A stretch of 64,000 bases of DNA from Bacillus sp. FJAT-50079 (GTDB lineage: Bacteria > Bacillota > Bacilli > Bacillales > Bacillaceae_C), in contig NZ_JAGYPD010000002.1 of assembly GCF_018343515.1 (NCBI RefSeq), forward strand, positions 186,001 to 250,000, written 5' to 3'. The position numbers were made by a program, and so were the translations under genes. Below, piece by piece: positions 48,132 to 57,335 of the stretch. The notes beneath the pieces are model-generated. The model worked only from the letters and a program-made list of their open reading frames with translations, did no database searches and was not told where the DNA came from. Within the stretch, counting starts at the first letter, position 1. The number at the start of each line of letters is the position of its first letter.

Positions 48132-49259
48132 TTGAAAAAGCAAACAGTTGTTTTCGTATTTATTTTATTGATTTTCATTATTGGTTTACTCGTTTTTCAA
48201 AAAAATCAAGCAGAGCCGCTTCAGCAGCATGAAGCGCATCTCCATCAAAAGAAAGCGACCAATGTCGGGTTAAAATCATTTTACACAGAGGCAACAATTG
48301 GCGGAATCGGAGATATTTTAATCCATGACTGGGTGTATGAGGATGCGAAAACAGATGGTGGCTATGATTTTCATTCCATGTTCTCACCCGTACGTACTTT
48401 GTTGCAAAAGCCCGATTTTCTTATCGCAAATCAAGAGTCGATCCCTGGGGGCACTGAAATTGGAATTACGAGCTATCCATCGTTTAACAGCCCCCATGAA
48501 ATCATCGACGCGCTCATGGATGCCGGCGTTGACATGGTAACAACGGCAAATAATCATACTCTTGATCGAGGAGAACGCGCCATATTAAGTGCGATTGATT
48601 ATTACGAGCAGAAAAACCTGCCTTATACAGGATCATTTAAAAGTCCTGAGGATAAAGAGGAAATGCGAATCATTAATGTAAGTGGAATACGTATCGCCGT
48701 TCTAGCCTATGCAACCCACTTCAATGGCATTCGCATTCCTGAGGGAAAAGATTATCTCGTAAGCGTGCTCGAGCCAAATCAAGTACTTGCGGACATCGAA
48801 AAGGCAAAGCAACAGGCCGATGTTACCCTTCTCGCCCTGCACTGGGGAGATGAGTACGTGCGTCAACCGAACGCAACGCAAAAGGAGCTGGCTAAACAGT
48901 TTATTGAAGCGGGTGCCGATATTATTTTAGGTCATCATCCGCATGTCCTCCAACCGATGGAGTGGATTGAGCAATCAGATGGAAAGCGTGGTCTAGTCAT
49001 CTATTCGCTAGGAAATTTTTTATCTGGACAAATATGGGATTATAAAGATGTCGGCGGAATGGTAGAAATAAAAGTTAGAAAAGAAATCGAAAATGGTGAA
49101 ACGACCACATCGATTGAACATGTGGAGTTATATCCGACGTTTACGGCTAGCAAAAATTTTCGTAATTACGAAATTTATCCTCTAGACGCGGCAAGCGAAA
49201 AAGGATTGACTACGCATAGCAACGAAGAAATTAAAGAGTTTTTTCAAACTGTTAAATAG
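48132..49259 (+). CDS. CapA/PgsA-family protein
   Basis: A 375-residue protein with an N-terminal membrane anchor (about residues 5-22) and an extracellular metallophosphatase-like CapA domain. GIGDILIHDWVYEDA, ANQESIPGG, TTANNHTLDRG (about 135-145), LALHWGDEY and ILGHHPHVLQPMEWI carry the metal-binding Asp/Asn/His set. CapA/PgsA proteins take part in poly-gamma-glutamate export, but no pgsB or pgsC is nearby. It is 27 bases after plsY and likely co-transcribed. It starts with TTG 48132. As I remember the B. subtilis order, this gene is not in that block. Confidence 0.85.
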   Translation: MKKQTVVFVFILLIFIIGLLVFQKNQAEPLQQHEAHLHQKKATNVGLKSFYTEATIGGIGDILIHDWVYEDAKTDGGYDFHSMFSPVRTLLQKPDFLIANQESIPGGTEIGITSYPSFNSPHEIIDALMDAGVDMVTTANNHTLDRGERAILSAIDYYEQKNLPYTGSFKSPEDKEEMRIINVSGIRIAVLAYATHFNGIRIPEGKDYLVSVLEPNQVLADIEKAKQQADVTLLALHWGDEYVRQPNATQKELAKQFIEAGADIILGHHPHVLQPMEWIEQSDGKRGLVIYSLGNFLSGQIWDYKDVGGMVEIKVRKEIENGETTTSIEHVELYPTFTASKNFRNYEIYPLDAASEKGLTTHSNEEIKEFFQTVK

Positions 49260-49281
49260 ACATCAAAGTTTCTCAAGATAC

Positions 49282-49321
49282 AAATAAAAAGACTGCCCAT
49301 GTAGGGGCAGCCTTTTTATTT
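49282..49321. terminator. Bidirectional terminator
   Basis: AAATAAAAAG plus CTGCCC pair with GGGCAG plus CTTTTTATTT, between convergent genes. Confidence 0.85.
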
Positions 49322-49603
49322 GTATTCGTAAATCGGTCCATCCAAGTTTTCATCTACATCTACAAGTAAATCATGACCATCAAAATACCAAAGGTCTTCT
49401 TCCTCAATAAAATAAATAATTCCATTTACTTCATGTTTTATAGCGATATCAATCGGATTTTCTGTCGTAAAGCCAAGTGAGAATCCAGTTTGAATTGGAC
49501 TTGACCCTCCATATCTTACGTGAAAGCGTAAAAAATCACCTTGATTTAAAGATAATTCTGATTGAAACCACTCTGATGCACGATCGGTTAATTTGATGTT
49601 CAT
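49316..49603 (-). CDS. yneR: HesB/IscA-like protein YneR
   Basis: A 95-residue HesB-fold protein (LTDRASEWFQSEL, FLRFHVRYGGSSPIQTGFSLG, DLWYFDGHDLLVDVDENL). It contains no cysteine, so it cannot carry an iron-sulfur cluster the way IscA does. YneR proteins share this feature and their role is unknown. Its start overlaps the yneQ end by 4 bases. Confidence 0.85.
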   Translation of the reverse strand: MNIKLTDRASEWFQSELSLNQGDFLRFHVRYGGSSPIQTGFSLGFTTENPIDIAIKHEVNGIIYFIEEEDLWYFDGHDLLVDVDENLDGPIYEYK

Positions 49604-49932
49604 TGTAACAGCCTCCAGTTTTCATCCATTTTTATTACAAAAACACCTAATTGCTTCTTTTCTCCTAATAAGCGAAAGATTTCTGTTTGTTTACTTCCAA
49701 GAAGATCATAATGTGAGTACCCATCAACTCGATGGTGAATCCATTCTTTTCTCAATCCGTGCCCTTGTCCCCAGCGAGCAAGCTTGTCTAGATCTTTACA
49801 ACCTACTTTTGTTACTGTGTTCATATTTGGAAAACGGTCGTCTAACCAATAGTGAGTTATAAATGCGAAATGACCTTCATCAATGGCTTGCTTCCAAATA
49901 ATGATTTCTTTACGAGTAATTCCAAATGCCAT
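49600..49932 (-). CDS. yneQ: YneQ family protein
   Basis: A 110-residue protein: an ITRKEIIIWKQAIDEGHFAFITHYW start, a histidine-rich HGLRKEWIHHRVDGYSHYDLLG middle, and a C-terminal LGVFVIKMDENWRLLQ. The function is unknown. It lies directly between yneP and yneR in an apparent operon, as in B. subtilis. Confidence 0.75.
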   Translation of the reverse strand: MAFGITRKEIIIWKQAIDEGHFAFITHYWLDDRFPNMNTVTKVGCKDLDKLARWGQGHGLRKEWIHHRVDGYSHYDLLGSKQTEIFRLLGEKKQLGVFVIKMDENWRLLQ

Positions 49933-49933
49933 G

Positions 49934-50374
49934 TTATTTTACCCTTTCAGGCTGTGTTTGTTTTTTCGCCTTCTCATATGCTTCATGCCAATTTGGATAT
50001 AATCTTTTTAATGATACAGGGCGGAAGTTTTCCCTTTTTACACACACATGCTTCGTATAGCCTGTTACAGCAAGATTGCCTTCTCCAGTATAAATTTCAT
50101 AACCATATGTAACTCGGATCCCGTCATAGTTTTCAATCCATGTTTTTACATGCGCTTTATCACCATATTTCAATGGTTGCTTATATGACGCCTGTACATC
50201 AATAACCGGAGCGAGAATCCCATCCTTTTCCATTTCTGCATACGTAAATCCAAGGTCTTCAATTAATTTCGTTCGGCCAATTTCCATCCAAACGAGATAA
50301 TTGGCATGATAAACGACACCCATCTGGTCCGTTTCCGCATATCTTACAGCAATCGTTGTTTCCGAAATTAACAT
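49934..50374 (-). CDS. yneP: Acyl-CoA thioesterase, YneP-like
   Basis: A 146-residue single hotdog-fold thioesterase of the YbgC/4HBT group. The catalytic loop RYAETDQMGVVYHANYLVWME has the Asp and the downstream Tyr/His of that family, and VKTWIENYDGIRVTYGYEIY forms the core sheet. It hydrolyses small acyl-CoA thioesters, with the exact acyl group unknown. ATG 50374 follows AAGGTGG at good spacing; GTG 50386 overlaps that site. Confidence 0.88.
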   Translation of the reverse strand: MLISETTIAVRYAETDQMGVVYHANYLVWMEIGRTKLIEDLGFTYAEMEKDGILAPVIDVQASYKQPLKYGDKAHVKTWIENYDGIRVTYGYEIYTGEGNLAVTGYTKHVCVKRENFRPVSLKRLYPNWHEAYEKAKKQTQPERVK

Positions 50375-50561
50375 TTCTTTTTCCACCTTATTCCTTTATG
50401 TATACATCCATCTTATCATTTCTCCGAATTTCTCAAAAGAAAAAAGCTTATAGACAAAGCTCCTTGAATTTACGCTTGAATTGGATAGACTTTTTATGAG
50501 GCTGTACATTTCACGGTAAGTTTGCGTTCACTAGCTAATATTTTAAATTTCTCGAACGATA

Positions 50562-50593
50562 AAATAAGAACCGGCAATGCCGGTTCTTATTTA
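50562..50593 (-). terminator. Terminator at the end of tlp
   Basis: AAATAAGAACCGGCA (50562-50576) pairs with TGCCGGTTCTTATTT (50578-50592), overlapping the tlp stop. There is a T-rich stretch on the - strand. Confidence 0.75.
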
Positions 50594-50824
50594 TTCATAT
50601 TGATTTTGTTGTGCAGCTTCATCCTTTATTTCTTCTTTCATTCCTTCGATGCTTGCACGACGTCTTTCATTTTTTTCTTGGATTTGTTCATGCTGTTCAG
50701 CACTATCGGAAAACTGCATCGATTCTTCTGCTCTTTCAATGTTTTCAATCGTATTGTGTACCATTTCCTGCAATTTTTCTACGTTATCACTTCGGTTATC
50801 TGGCTTTGGTCTATGATTATCCAT
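50591..50824 (-). CDS. tlp: Thioredoxin-like small acid-soluble spore protein Tlp
   Basis: A 77-residue, highly charged helical protein (MDNHRPKPDNRSDNVEKLQEM, NIERAEESMQFSD, RRRASIEGMKEEIKDEA), matching the Tlp family made in the forespore. GGGAGG precedes ATG 50824; the frame opens further upstream without a better site. It follows sspN, as in B. subtilis, and the pair is probably read by forespore sigma-G. Confidence 0.92.
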   Translation of the reverse strand: MDNHRPKPDNRSDNVEKLQEMVHNTIENIERAEESMQFSDSAEQHEQIQEKNERRRASIEGMKEEIKDEAAQQNQYE

Positions 50825-50860
50825 TGTCAAAAATCCTCCCGTCATGATTTTGATTTACAC

Positions 50861-51004
50861 TTATTCACCTTTCGTTTGAATCACGATTGGCTCCCTACCC
50901 GTTTTATCAGCCATTTTCTTTCCGTTATTGCTTTTTGACGCGTATTCCTTTTCTCCAAGATGATCTGGAGTAAAGTTTTGTTGGCTTTTTTTCGGATTGC
51001 TCAC
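50861..51004 (-). CDS. sspN: Acid-soluble spore protein N
   Basis: A 47-residue spore protein: MSNPKKSQQNFTPDHLGEK, then NNGKKMADKTGREPIVIQTKGE. The FTPDHLG and GREPIVIQTKGE segments match SspN of B. subtilis (VPSHLG and GQRPIIMQTKGE, from memory). It starts with GTG 51004 behind GGGGGAG. It is small, basic and made only in spores in relatives. Confidence 0.9.
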   Translation of the reverse strand: MSNPKKSQQNFTPDHLGEKEYASKSNNGKKMADKTGREPIVIQTKGE

Positions 51005-51172
51005 AAGCCACTCCCCCTTCCTTCTCTCATTATTGCCTCATTCGACCGGATTATCCCGCATGAATAAGAAGTAAATTTCCCATTTAAAGGAAGGTGTGAA
51101 GTTTGTGGGACATTTAAGTGTATAGATTGCAGGTATAACGATTAAGCGTCGTTAGCGATAGCAATGAAATAA

Positions 51173-51304
51173 TTATGCATTCCCTTTATGTTTTTCTTCC
51201 AGCTTTTCTTCTATCCGTTCCATTGCTTCAGCATCATTTAATAAAGCTTGCTTATTTTCTTGAATAAGCTCTGAAAATGATTTTCTTCCTGGTCTTCTCA
51301 ACAT
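51173..51304 (-). CDS. FbpB-family small basic protein
   Basis: A 43-residue protein MLRRPGRKSFSELIQENKQ then ALLNDAEAMERIEEKLEEKH, matching the small FbpB-type family (basic start, RPxRKSFxELxxENKxxLL). B. subtilis FbpB helps the FsrA small RNA save iron; family members elsewhere have no proven role. GGGGTGAAA directly precedes the ATG. I saw no Fur box upstream. It lies between sspN and aconitase, an iron-sulfur enzyme. Confidence 0.75.
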   Translation of the reverse strand: MLRRPGRKSFSELIQENKQALLNDAEAMERIEEKLEEKHKGNA

Positions 51305-51386
51305 TTTCACCCCTTACATGATGTCCTATTATTAAGTATTGGCTTAAAGCAGATCGATTAAACCGAATGTTCTAACTTTTTTACAC

Positions 51387-51423
51387 AAAAAAAGAAAACA
51401 CTTTGCATTTTGCAAAGTGTTCT
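51387..51423 (-). terminator. Terminator after aconitase
   Basis: AACACTTTGCA pairs with TGCAAAGTGTT around a 3-base loop; the poly-A on + gives the - strand T run. Confidence 0.9.
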
Positions 51424-51430
51424 CCTATTA

Positions 51431-54148
51431 TTACTCAGCAAGCTTACCGCGTAATACCATCGGTAAAATACCACCATTACGGTAATAATCAATTTCGATA
51501 TCAGAATCAAAGCGAACAAGCACTTCAAATTCCTTTTTATTGCCGTCTTCGTCCGTTGCTGTTACGTTCACAAGATCACGAGGTTTGATGTTCTCATCAA
51601 TTTGAACATCAATCACTTCTTTTCCTGTTAAGCCAAGCACTTCTGCGTTCTCACCTTTTTTAAATTGAAGTGGAAGCACACCCATCAATGCAAGGTTAGA
51701 ACGATGGATTCGCTCAAAGCTTTCAGCGATAACTGTTTTGATACCTAATAATGTCGTTCCTTTTGCTGCCCAGTCACGTGAAGATCCCATTCCGTAATCT
51801 TTACCAGCTAATACAACAAGACCTGTTCCGTCTTCTTTGTAGCGCATGCATGTATCATAAATTGAATCAACTTCTCCTGTTGGCCAGTAAGTGGAGAATC
51901 CACCTTCAGTTCCAGGAGCGATTTCGTTTCGAATACGAATGTTCGCAAATGTTCCACGCATCATGACTTCATGGTTGCCTCGGCGTGATCCGTAAGAGTT
52001 GAAATCACGTGGCTGAACTCCATTATCAAGCAAGTATTTGCCTGCTGGAGTATTTTTACCAATTGCACCTGCTGGTGAAATATGGTCCGTTGTAACAGAA
52101 TCACCGAATTTACCAACAACACGTAAACCAGTTAATGGACTGATCGTGTCTAATTCCGTTGATAAGTTCTCGAAGAACGGTGGGTTCTGAATATATGTTG
52201 AATCATTATTCCAAGTATAAAGTGGCTCGTTGCTCGTTTTAATTTCATTCCAACGCTCGTTATCATCGAACACACGCTCATACTCTTTACGGAACAATTC
52301 AGGAGTAACCGTTTGTTTCACAACTTCAGCCACTTCCTCTGTTGTCGGCCAAATATCCTTCATGAATACATCATTGCCATCACGATCTTTTCCAAGTGGC
52401 TCATTGTTTAAGTCGACATCAACTGTTCCTGCTAATGCATAGGCTACTACAAGTGGTGGTGACGCTAAGTAGTTTCCTCTCACAAGCGGATGAATTCTGC
52501 CTTCAAAGTTACGGTTTCCAGATAATACGGATGTAACTAATAAGTCACTTTCTGAGATGGCCTTTTCGATTTCATCTTTAAGTGGTCCAGAGTTTCCGAT
52601 ACAAGTCGTACAGCCGTAGCCGACTAAATCAAAACCAAGCTTAGACAAATATGGCATTAAGCCCGCATCACGCAAATAACCTGTAACAACTTTTGAACCT
52701 GGTGCCAACGAAGTTTTTACATAATTAGGCACTTCCAGTCCTTTTTCGACCGCTTTTTTCGCAACTAAGCCCGCACCAAGCATAACATAAGGGTTAGATG
52801 TGTTCGTACAGCTTGTAATCGCAGCAATTGCAATCGCACCCGTTTTCATCGTTGCTTCGTCGCCGTTGTTGAACGTTACTTTTACTTCTTTCGTAATTTC
52901 CGCTGGCTCAAGACCAAAGCCTTGGTTGCCGATCGGAGCACGCAACGCTTCTTTAAATGCTTTTTGCATTTGTGAAAGTGGAATTAAATCTTGTGGACGT
53001 TTTGGTCCGGAAAGATTCGCTTCAATTTCAGATAAGTTAATTTCTACAATATCTTTATAAACTGGGTCTTCTTTATCTACCGTAAAGAACATATCATTTT
53101 CTTTTAAGTAAGCTTCAACAAGCTTGATTTGCTCTTCTTCACGGCCTGTAAGACGTAGATAGTTGATTGTTTCATGATCAACAGGGAAAAATCCGCATGT
53201 CGCTCCGTACTCAGGCGCCATGTTAGCAATCGTTGCGCGGTCAGCCAATGGCAAGTTCGCAACCCCTTCTCCGTAAAACTCTACGAATTTACCAACAACA
53301 CCGTGTGAACGCAACACTTGCGTTACTTTTAATGCCAAGTCTGTCGCAGTTGCACCGTTTGGCAATTTTCCTGTTAATTTCACACCAACTACTTCAGGAA
53401 TTGGGAAATAAGACGGCTGACCTAGCATGCCTGCTTCCGCTTCAATTCCACCAACACCCCAGCCAAGTACACCGACACCGTTGATCATTGTCGTATGTGA
53501 ATCCGTTCCAACGAGTGTATCCGGATACGCCTCTAGATCACCCGTTGGTGTTTCAATCGCATGAACGACGTTTGCTAAATACTCAAGGTTTACTTGGTGA
53601 ACAATCCCCGTAGCAGGCGGAACCGCACGGTAATTATCAAATGCTTTTTGCGCCCAGCTTAAAAATTCATAGCGCTCCGCGTTTCTTTCGAATTCAAAAT
53701 CCATGTTAATTCTTAGTGCTTCTGGTGAACCATAAGTGTCAACTTGAACAGAATGGTCGATAACAAGATCAACAGGAATTTCCGGATTAATTTTTTCAGC
53801 ATCTCCGCCAAGATCTGACATTGCTTTTCTTAATGAAGCAAGGTCAACAACAGCAGGAACACCTGTGAAGTCTTGTAAAATAACACGAGACGGCTTAAAA
53901 GGAACTTCACCATCTGTAACTTCATCTGTCGCCCATTTCGCAAGATCCTCAACATGCTCCTTCGTAATTACACGACCGTCCATTTGACGTAAAACAGACT
54001 CTAACAATACTTTAATTGAATATGGCAAATTGGAAACCTTTGCCACACCTGCTTCTTCTAGAGCTGCCAAGCGGTAATAATGATACCGTTTACCGTCGAC
54101 ATCAAAAGAAGAACGAGCGTTGTACACATCGTTTTTTGCTTGTGTCAT
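51431..54148 (-). CDS. acnA: Aconitate hydratase
   Basis: A 905-residue AcnA/CitB-type aconitase that interconverts citrate and isocitrate in the TCA cycle. The [4Fe-4S] cysteines lie in [15 protein letters not shown] (about residues 430-445) and [12 protein letters not shown] (about 505). [22 protein letters not shown] and the swivel-domain [12 protein letters not shown] are intact. When the cluster is lost such proteins also bind RNA. GAGGGGA precedes the ATG. A CcpC-type dyad upstream suggests citrate-responsive control. Confidence 0.95.
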   Translation of the reverse strand: MTQAKNDVYNARSSFDVDGKRYHYYRLAALEEAGVAKVSNLPYSIKVLLESVLRQMDGRVITKEHVEDLAKWATDEVTDGEVPFKPSRVILQDFTGVPAVVDLASLRKAMSDLGGDAEKINPEIPVDLVIDHSVQVDTYGSPEALRINMDFEFERNAERYEFLSWAQKAFDNYRAVPPATGIVHQVNLEYLANVVHAIETPTGDLEAYPDTLVGTDSHTTMINGVGVLGWGVGGIEAEAGMLGQPSYFPIPEVVGVKLTGKLPNGATATDLALKVTQVLRSHGVVGKFVEFYGEGVANLPLADRATIANMAPEYGATCGFFPVDHETINYLRLTGREEEQIKLVEAYLKENDMFFTVDKEDPVYKDIVEINLSEIEANLSGPKRPQDLIPLSQMQKAFKEALRAPIGNQGFGLEPAEITKEVKVTFNNGDEATMKTGAIAIAAITSCTNTSNPYVMLGAGLVAKKAVEKGLEVPNYVKTSLAPGSKVVTGYLRDAGLMPYLSKLGFDLVGYGCTTCIGNSGPLKDEIEKAISESDLLVTSVLSGNRNFEGRIHPLVRGNYLASPPLVVAYALAGTVDVDLNNEPLGKDRDGNDVFMKDIWPTTEEVAEVVKQTVTPELFRKEYERVFDDNERWNEIKTSNEPLYTWNNDSTYIQNPPFFENLSTELDTISPLTGLRVVGKFGDSVTTDHISPAGAIGKNTPAGKYLLDNGVQPRDFNSYGSRRGNHEVMMRGTFANIRIRNEIAPGTEGGFSTYWPTGEVDSIYDTCMRYKEDGTGLVVLAGKDYGMGSSRDWAAKGTTLLGIKTVIAESFERIHRSNLALMGVLPLQFKKGENAEVLGLTGKEVIDVQIDENIKPRDLVNVTATDEDGNKKEFEVLVRFDSDIEIDYYRNGGILPMVLRGKLAE
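53264..53271 (-). other. SRS-like octamer pointing toward dif
   Basis: CCCTTCTC on + is GAGAAGGG on -, the orientation expected on the right side of dif. It is inside acnA and is a single octamer only. Confidence 0.3.
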
Positions 54149-54280
54149 GCTTTTCCCCTCTTTTCACAATACTTTTTCATTGTTTCATCTCATTTTGTTG
54201 ATTAGACTCATTCATAACCTTCATTATTATTTTATAATAGTAAGTGATATAAGTAAATAATAAGAAAGTTATCGTTTTTG

Positions 54281-54295
54281 ATAAGATTTCCTTAT
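54281..54295. promoter_or_regulatory. CcpC-type dyad upstream of aconitase
   Basis: ATAA-GATTTCC-TTAT, the ATAA-N7-TTAT dyad known from B. subtilis citB, about 140 bases before the start codon. A shorter ATAA-N5-TTAT lies at 54259-54271, nearer the likely promoter, like the half-site in citB. Confidence 0.55.
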
Positions 54296-54309
54296 CAAGG
54301 GTTATGTAG

Positions 54310-54470
54310 TCTAACATCAATTACGCCTCGGCGTAATTGCGTCTAGATTTTTCCGAACTTGTGCCGTAGGATGCGGCAAACTTAGGTTGCCTTCCTTAGC
54401 CCCTCTAAAAATCTGTGACATTCACCTGAGGCTTAATTTGAATCAGCAAATCTTTTTGCTGATTCAAGTT
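54310..54470. repeat. Structured intergenic element between nuclease and aconitase genes
   Basis: GC-richer than its surroundings. It contains hairpin ATTACGCC-TC-GGCGTAAT, a middle segment (TGTGCCGTAGGATGCGGC, then GGTTGCCTTCCTTAGCC), and hairpin GAATCAGCAAA with TTTGCTGATTC near its right end. It has no coding look. It resembles a mobile intergenic repeat or small RNA; other copies were not seen in the window. Confidence 0.45.
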
Positions 54471-54545
54471 AAAATCAACCGCTTTTAATCATACCAAAAA
54501 ATTCTGATAAAGAAAATGATTTGCCTATATGATACAACTTTTCAT

Positions 54546-55247
54546 TTATCTTTTTGATGCTCGGAATCCGGCTTCTTGCGCTTCTTCCTCGGTACAAAAC
54601 CATTGTTCTGGGATAACTTGCTCATAATATTGGCCCGACGGCAAATGATAAATTTTTTCCTTCTTACTATTAATATTCCCTTTAATTTTGCACTTTTCGT
54701 CGACTTCGCTCACTTGCTTACTTACCTCTTGTTCACTGTCTTTAAACCCTTTATCATGGACGTAATTTTCAATTGACCAAATTCCGACCGCTTCCTGTCG
54801 TGCTTTATCTTGGGCTTCTTCGAAGTCGTCAACATACTTAATATCAGGCGGGAAAATAGCGACTCTCGCATATCCTGTTTCAACTAGCAAACGGTTGAAG
54901 TTGATCCCCTCGATCCAAACATATGCTAATACCCGACCGTAACGATCTCTTTCAGAAACGTCAAGCTCAAGTTCAATTTTTTTACCTACTAACATCTTTT
55001 TAGTGAATTCTGATGCTTCCTCACCAAAGGGCTGGACACCAAGCTGCGGATGCTTCGTTTCCGGAGTATCAATTAAAATCATTCGTACTTTTTCCTTTTC
55101 GCCGTTTTTCAATTGAACTTCTATCGTATCTCCATCAACCGCTCGTAAAACCGTAGCACTGATTCGTGAGGAATCATCATCGTTTGAACAAGCAAACAAG
55201 AATAAGATGACGGTGATGATTTGGACGATCAACACGCTTTTCTTCAT
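54546..55247 (-). CDS. Thermonuclease-family lipoprotein with Ada-like metal-binding tail
   Basis: A 233-residue secreted nuclease anchored as a lipoprotein (lipobox LFAC, Cys at about residue 20). The staphylococcal-nuclease domain spans about 30-155: VDGDTIEV (calcium Asp), VRMILIDTPETKHP (Arg and Asp) and SERDRYGRVLAYVW. The tail CKIKGNI...KIYHLPSGQYYEQ, ending WFCTEEEAQEAG, is a small Cys-containing metal-binding module often fused to such nucleases. AAGGTG before ATG 55247 sets the start. It resembles B. subtilis YncB plus the tail. Confidence 0.85.
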   Translation of the reverse strand: MKKSVLIVQIITVILFLFACSNDDDSSRISATVLRAVDGDTIEVQLKNGEKEKVRMILIDTPETKHPQLGVQPFGEEASEFTKKMLVGKKIELELDVSERDRYGRVLAYVWIEGINFNRLLVETGYARVAIFPPDIKYVDDFEEAQDKARQEAVGIWSIENYVHDKGFKDSEQEVSKQVSEVDEKCKIKGNINSKKEKIYHLPSGQYYEQVIPEQWFCTEEEAQEAGFRASKR

Positions 55248-55374
55248 TAAATACACCTTCTTTATTTCTTTTATCCTTCTTTAATCTACATGAAAAAAAT
55301 GTTTATCCTTTCTAATATCCGGCAATAATAATAATGAGCAACAAAAGAAGCACTCACTAAAGGAGATGAAATAC

Positions 55375-55638
55375 ATGGGCTTTCTATTATACCTTATTGT
55401 AGGTGGCGTAATCGGCTGGATTGCAGGCTTGATTCTTGGTAAAGATATTCCAGGTGGTATTATTGGTAATATTATTGCTGGTATTATTGGGGCTTGGCTC
55501 GGCGGCGCCATTTTTGGCAATTGGGGTCCTGATATTGCTGGTATAGCTATCGTCCCTGCACTGATTGGTGCATTAATATTAGTGTTTGTTTTAAGTCTCA
55601 TTTTAGGCTCTATGGCCCGCGGACGTCGACACAGTTAA
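55375..55638 (+). CDS. GlsB/YeaQ/YmgE-family membrane protein
   Basis: An 87-residue, very hydrophobic protein with three helices rich in Gly, Ile and Ala (LIVGGVIGWIAGLILGKD, IPGGIIGNIIAGIIGAWLGG) and a basic tail. The family is linked to general stress, with no known activity. AAAGGAG fits ATG 55375 better than 55366. It is a single-gene transcript with a strong terminator. Confidence 0.85.
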   Translation: MGFLLYLIVGGVIGWIAGLILGKDIPGGIIGNIIAGIIGAWLGGAIFGNWGPDIAGIAIVPALIGALILVFVLSLILGSMARGRRHS

Positions 55639-55641
55639 TAA

Positions 55642-55672
55642 AGAAAACGGAGGCAATTTGCTTCCGTTTTTT
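55642..55672. terminator. Terminator after the GlsB-like gene
   Basis: AAAACGGAGGCAA pairs (one G-U) with TTGCTTCCGTTTT, with further T. Confidence 0.85.
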
Positions 55673-55707
55673 CTATTGAAAATGTAGCACGTAGTCCACT
55701 CAAAATA

Positions 55708-56340
55708 TTACTGGATATTTTGGACATTCACAGTAAGTTCTTCCTTATACATATTTGCAAAGTAAAGAACATCCTCGACATACTTCTCACTATGATTGTA
55801 CGCATAAACCGCGTCTCTTAGCTTCCCTTCTGCCGCACCATACTTCGATAGAAAATTGGCTGCACTAAAAATCGCATCTTCTATATCCCAGGGATCTGCT
55901 TTTCCATCTCCATTCGCATCAACCCCATAACCACCATATTTTTGAATGATCGCAGGATTCACTTTATCTTCCTCTGGAATATCTCCTAATCCGAGCCCAC
56001 CACAAGAAGGGTGTGACCAACCAACAAACGTACAAGGCATAAATTGCATCGGTCCTTCTGCACCAGCTGGTGAAAGCATTGGATCCATCGTGGAAAAAAT
56101 CGTTTCAACCCGATGATGAGCTGCAAGTAAATACGCCGGAACGCCAAATTCTCTTTCAGCTGCTTCATAAATTGGAATAAACTCTGATGGGACAAGCGTC
56201 TGCTTCACTTCTTGCTTTTCATTATTCGTATCGTAATAAATAGCAATTAATAAGAAAATGATTACGGGTATTAAAAATAAGACGACGCGTTTTCTCGCTG
56301 CTTGCTGCTGTTTTTTGCTGTTTTTGATCGCCTTCTTCAT
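55708..56340 (-). CDS. Membrane-anchored lytic transglycosylase
   Basis: A 210-residue protein with a basic cytoplasmic start, one helix (about residues 19-35), and an extracellular lysozyme-like domain. HHRVETIFS carries the likely catalytic Glu (about residue 79), followed by AEGPMQFMPCTFVGW. DANGDGKADPWDIEDAIFSAA is an EF-hand-like calcium loop usual in this enzyme group. It would cut peptidoglycan glycan strands. GGTGATGTAA precedes the ATG. Confidence 0.82.
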   Translation of the reverse strand: MKKAIKNSKKQQQAARKRVVLFLIPVIIFLLIAIYYDTNNEKQEVKQTLVPSEFIPIYEAAEREFGVPAYLLAAHHRVETIFSTMDPMLSPAGAEGPMQFMPCTFVGWSHPSCGGLGLGDIPEEDKVNPAIIQKYGGYGVDANGDGKADPWDIEDAIFSAANFLSKYGAAEGKLRDAVYAYNHSEKYVEDVLYFANMYKEELTVNVQNIQ

Positions 56341-56416
56341 TTACATCACCTTTCGACACCATTCATGAATCCATTATGGAAAAGTTAGCGCCATTTCGCA
56401 AGTATAAGCAAATATG

Positions 56417-56448
56417 AAAAAAATCCGGCTATACAAAGCCGGATTTTT
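56417..56448 (-). terminator. Terminator after the LysM-3D gene
   Basis: AAATCCGGCT pairs with AGCCGGATTT, with A/T tracts on both sides. Confidence 0.85.
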
Positions 56449-56450
56449 AC

Positions 56451-57149
56451 TTATTGTAACACTTTTATTTTTACGGTTTTTACTCCAAATGCAACCGCTT
56501 CTTCATGTGATGGAATAAATAAGTCAATTTTATTTCCTTTTATGGCACCACCAGTATCTCCGGCAATCGCTGTTCCATATCCTTCAACATATACTTTGCT
56601 TCCTAAAGGAATGACTGTCGGATCGACTGCAATCACTTTTTGATTTGGATTTGTACGCAAATCTTGCCCTGTTGCCGTAATTCCTGAACATCCTTTACAA
56701 TGAGCCGTATAGGCGGTAGCTGTTACCGTCATTTCTACTCCTTGTTCCTCAGATAGTTGGATAACCTCTTCTTTATTTAAATCTCCATTATTTTGAATGA
56801 TCAGTGTATCCCCAGGGTGAATCAACGCAGATGTAAGTTGATTCCATTGTTTTAAATCATCTACTGTAACTTCATATTTAATAGCGATATCCCATAATGT
56901 ATCTCCCTGAGAAACGATATGTTCTTTACTTGCATCCTTCGGTGTTACATTTAATTGCTCGTTCGGATGGATGATATCAGATGGTAGATCATTCCATTCT
57001 TGCATTTGTGCAACTGTTACCCCGTACTCTTGAGAAATGTTCCATAACGAATCCCCATTTTTAACTTCGTGGGTCGCTGCCGAAGCTCCACTTGCTGCCA
57101 TTCCTACAATCGATACCGCCGTCACAAACGCCGTCATTTTTTTTCTCAT
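56451..57149 (-). CDS. Secreted cell-wall protein with two LysM domains and a 3D domain
   Basis: A 232-residue YocH-like enzyme. Signal peptide ending in ASAA (about residue 25); LysM 1 about 27-70 (HEVKNGDSLWNISQEYGV); LysM 2 about 75-118 (HIVSQGDTLWDIAIKYEV); 3D domain about 140-232 with the three conserved Asp (IAVDPTVIPLGSKVYV, AGDTGGAIKGNKIDLF). LysM binds peptidoglycan and the 3D domain is the lytic-transglycosylase-type catalytic unit of YocH/Rpf relatives. GGAGGAAAAAG precedes the start. Confidence 0.9.
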   Translation of the reverse strand: MRKKMTAFVTAVSIVGMAASGASAATHEVKNGDSLWNISQEYGVTVAQMQEWNDLPSDIIHPNEQLNVTPKDASKEHIVSQGDTLWDIAIKYEVTVDDLKQWNQLTSALIHPGDTLIIQNNGDLNKEEVIQLSEEQGVEMTVTATAYTAHCKGCSGITATGQDLRTNPNQKVIAVDPTVIPLGSKVYVEGYGTAIAGDTGGAIKGNKIDLFIPSHEEAVAFGVKTVKIKVLQ

Positions 57150-57335
57150 CTTTTTCCTCCCTTTGTTAGTCAGATTGAAACTAACAGATCCAATCTTAAC
57201 AAAGGGATATGTCAGGACAATAACAGAGAGATGTTCAATTATTTACAGTTATATTTCACTCATTACTCTAACAAAACTGACATTCAAGTGAAAACATGCT
57301 ATGGTAATGATGAAAAGGAGTGAAGTGCCATCAGT

